Shown here: positions 62,064 through 64,000 of the stretch, in pieces | Layout of the letters: each line of letters begins with the position of its first letter | Position numbering within the stretch: the stretch's first letter is position 1 | Assembly: GCA_021776025.1 (NCBI GenBank) | Contig: JAJFGR010000003.1 | Span: forward strand, 62,001 to 126,000 | DNA from: Alphaproteobacteria bacterium | GTDB taxonomy: Bacteria; Pseudomonadota; Alphaproteobacteria; Micavibrionales; Micavibrionaceae | Reading direction: 5' to 3' | Length of the DNA stretch: 64,000 bases | Notes under the pieces: model-generated | Seen by the model: only the letters and a program-made list of their open reading frames with translations | Database searches by the model: none | What the model was told of the DNA's origin: nothing | Position numbers and translations under genes: made by a program

Positions 62064-63038
62064 ATGGAAGTCTGGATCTTATTCAACGAGGAAGTTGAGT
62101 CTTCATCTGCTGAAGCCTTTGAAGTGCGCCGTTTTATGGCGGAAGGCCGTGAGATGGGCATAGATGTTAATGTTTTCCACCCTGAGCAATTTGATTTACT
62201 GGTCACCGATGAAGATCGCGAATCTGTTTTGATTGATGGTGCGCCGGTGCCGCTGCCTGATTATGTTTTGCCACGTTGTTATGTGATTGATAGTGGATAT
62301 TTTGCGTTGGCGGTTGTGCGTCAATTGGAGCGCATGGGCGTTCGCGTTTTTAATGATTCAAACTCGATTGAAATGGTTGCGGATAAAATGCACACGCATC
62401 AGGTTTTGGCGGAAAGTAAGTTACCAACGCCGACAACGATGCTGGCGAAATTCCCGATTGATATGGATTTGGTGGAAAGCTCAATTGGTTTTCCGGTTGT
62501 TGTGAAAACTTTGCAGGGTGTGAATGGCACCGGGGTTTTCCTGATTGATAACCGCGATTCATTTGAAGATTTGATGAGCTTTATGGAGCAGACCAGCCCA
62601 AACACACAGCTGGTCTTCCAGAAATATATTGCCAACAGCCATGGCCGCGATTTGCGTTTGTTCGTTGTTGATGGCGAAGTGATCGCCTCGATGGAGCGCC
62701 GTTCAAGTAATGGCGGGTTTAAAGCGAATTATACGCAAGGCGCGCAGGTGGTTGAGTTTATTCCTGATGAAGAAGCTAAGGATCTGGCGATTCAGTGTGC
62801 GGATATTTTGAATTTGCAGGTGGCCGGCATTGACCTGCTTTATGATGATGGCGGCTATACAATTTGTGAAGCGAATTCATTCCCCGGATTTAAAGGTCTT
62901 GAGTCTTGCTGTAATGTAAATGTGCCGCGTGAAATTTATCGCGCGATGCAGCAACGCATTGGCGCGGAATATGCTGCCGAGCAAAGCGGGCTAACGTTAA
63001 AACCCGCTGCCAATCTTCAGATTAAGATGGCCTCTTAA
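62064..63038 (+). CDS. RimK-like ATP-grasp ligase
   Basis: 324 residues from the ATG at 62064, with a GGGAG site 5 nt upstream. ATP-grasp features: SIEMVADKMHTHQVL, FPVVVKTLQGVNGTGVFLI, VFQKYIANSHGRDLRLFVV, and GGYTICEANSFPGFKGLE (Mg-binding Glu/Asn). RimK proteins add glutamate residues to a target such as ribosomal protein S6 or make related peptides. The target is unknown. Confidence 0.87.
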   Translation: MEVWILFNEEVESSSAEAFEVRRFMAEGREMGIDVNVFHPEQFDLLVTDEDRESVLIDGAPVPLPDYVLPRCYVIDSGYFALAVVRQLERMGVRVFNDSNSIEMVADKMHTHQVLAESKLPTPTTMLAKFPIDMDLVESSIGFPVVVKTLQGVNGTGVFLIDNRDSFEDLMSFMEQTSPNTQLVFQKYIANSHGRDLRLFVVDGEVIASMERRSSNGGFKANYTQGAQVVEFIPDEEAKDLAIQCADILNLQVAGIDLLYDDGGYTICEANSFPGFKGLESCCNVNVPREIYRAMQQRIGAEYAAEQSGLTLKPAANLQIKMAS

Positions 63039-63060
63039 AACAACAATTAAATTGGTGTTT

Positions 63061-64000
63061 CTAATATTGAGGTTGCGGTTTTTGCGGTAATGCTTGTGGG
63101 CGCTGGAAAGTTTTCGGCGCTTCGTCGATGACAGTGATTTGTCCACCTCGGAATTCCAAAACAGCCAAGCCGCGTTCTGCCGTATTGTTTGGGCGGAAAC
63201 GGAAAATGCCGTCTAAACCAGAAAACCCATTCGGGTTACGGATGGAGCCGTGGTCGAAAGACGGGCGACCGTGCGCCGTTAATCCCCGTTTGGCCAAAAC
63301 AGCAGCAAGAGCGGTGGCATCAAATGCGAGAGATGAGAGGCGCGGTGCGCGCGTGCCATAAGTGCTGATAAAGCGATTTTCAAAATTTTTGCGTGAGTTG
63401 GGGGAGGGAGCGGCGAACCATGTGCCTTCGAGATTGGCTTCGCTGGCCAGTGATGCCTCATCCATCAGGCCTGTACCCAGCCGCCGGACGGAGCGCGGGG
63501 GTAGTTCGTAATGGGTCAGCAGGCTGCCAATGGCGCGGGCCTCCTGGCTTCCTACTGGCATGAGAACAGCATCAAAGGGTGTTTTCGTAAGAACGCCGGC
63601 GGCTTCGCGTTCATCAAAACGGGTAAAGCTGCGCACAATGGGCGCAAGGTTTGTGGAGTTGGCCGGGAAATTCACGGTTTGTGTAATGGCGATGTTGTTG
63701 CGCGGCGCCGCGTTTCTAAACGATTCACCAACAAGGCGGCCATAACTTGTTTCCGGGGCGAGTACGCCGACACGTGCAATGCCGCTGCGCCCGGCAAATT
63801 CTGTGATCCGTTCAACCTGATCGAAGGGCAAAAAGCCCATGATATAGGTGTTGCCGCCCGCCAGTGTCCAGTCGGTTGAAAAGGCAATCATATTGATACG
63901 GGCGCTGCCGGCAATTGGCTTGGCCGCGCGTACAGATGCTGCAAAAACAGGACCAAGGATAAGTTGCGCCCCCCCATCTATGGCAGATTTCGTTGCGGCG
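63061..64000 (-). CDS. LppC-like penicillin-binding-protein activator, 5' partial
   Basis: The frame runs to the right edge; 313 codons are visible and the start is outside. Near the edge ILGPVFAASVRAAKP is the periplasmic-binding-protein start typical of LppC/LpoA-like proteins, with GVLAPETSYGRLV further on. In Gram-negatives these lipoproteins activate cell-wall synthases. The C-terminus is Pro/Gln-rich (RPQALPQKPQPQY). Also possible: a branched-chain amino-acid binding protein. Confidence 0.72.
   Translation of the reverse strand, partial: AATKSAIDGGAQLILGPVFAASVRAAKPIAGSARINMIAFSTDWTLAGGNTYIMGFLPFDQVERITEFAGRSGIARVGVLAPETSYGRLVGESFRNAAPRNNIAITQTVNFPANSTNLAPIVRSFTRFDEREAAGVLTKTPFDAVLMPVGSQEARAIGSLLTHYELPPRSVRRLGTGLMDEASLASEANLEGTWFAAPSPNSRKNFENRFISTYGTRAPRLSSLAFDATALAAVLAKRGLTAHGRPSFDHGSIRNPNGFSGLDGIFRFRPNNTAERGLAVLEFRGGQITVIDEAPKTFQRPQALPQKPQPQY

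Noticed and set aside
1-64000. Insertion sequences, integrases or prophage genes
   Set aside because: No transposase, integrase or phage-like protein is recognisable in any frame.

Overview
The window reads as chromosomal DNA of a free-living, moderately AT-rich alphaproteobacterium. I infer this from the family mix (DUF4402 pilin-like proteins with a chaperone and usher, adrenodoxin-type ferredoxin, a LppC-type periplasmic binding protein at the right edge) and the elongator tRNA-Met sequence; the order cannot be fixed from the sequence alone. I found no rRNA, no insertion sequence, no prophage and no CRISPR array. Gene density is high, with many 1-17 bp start/stop overlaps. Several short intergenic stretches hold decayed gene fragments.

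Layout: 1-5.5 kb, a surface-appendage locus (two DUF4402 subunits, chaperone, usher). 5.7-8.7 kb, a KamA-family radical SAM aminomutase and a PLP aminotransferase. 8.7-12.2 kb, an RTX metalloprotease and a MoeB/ThiF-rhodanese protein, both on the minus strand. 12.3-12.7 kb, a CheY-like protein. 12.8-19.6 kb, a compact operon resembling an arsenosugar pathway: TVP38 membrane protein, disulfide oxidoreductase, His-rich four-helix protein, ArsM-like methyltransferase, MTA-phosphorylase-like enzyme, two small glycosyltransferases, ArsC-like reductase, then a convergent radical SAM gene. 19.7-26.2 kb, TrkH, a nucleosidase, and envelope proteins including two beta-barrels. 26.3-28.4 kb, a NIT-domain chemoreceptor. 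28.45-31.7 kb, tRNA-Met with a decayed copy beside it, then an operon of cysteine desulfurase, ferredoxin, Dabb protein and MnmA. 31.8-41.2 kb, a hydrolase, an AsmA-like protein, TyrS, AnmK, a Sua5-type protein, an epimerase and a fatty-acid/sterol hydroxylase. 41.2-44.4 kb, a deleted gmd/fcl relic, a CheD-like protein that has lost its catalytic residues, a CtlX-like hydrolase, and a candidate structured RNA. 44.4-50.8 kb, an M3 peptidase, split MnmD/MnmC2, a WecA-type transferase and an AMIN lipoprotein. 50.8-54 kb, a dicarboxylate symporter, an EF-hand protein and an ECF sigma / membrane protein / periplasmic sensor operon. 54-64 kb, a GST, TrhO, a peroxiredoxin, MscS and neighbours, a TetR regulator, a LamG surface protein, a RimK-like ligase and the LppC-like partial gene.

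The clearest functional unit is the 12.8-19.6 kb cluster. Reduction (ArsC-like), arsenic methylation and adenosyl chemistry (ArsM-like, radical SAM), adenine removal (MTA-phosphorylase-like) and glycosylation (two transferases) would form an ordered route to a ribofuranoside-type arsenical. A second theme is wobble-uridine modification: MnmA with its own sulfur-supply operon, a split MnmC, and TrhO lie at three separate loci.

The window also shows deletion scars. A gmd/fcl fusion relic, a relic of an LplT-like transporter gene, a 14-codon fossil of a second MscS and a tRNA-Met remnant suggest ongoing gene loss by deletion.
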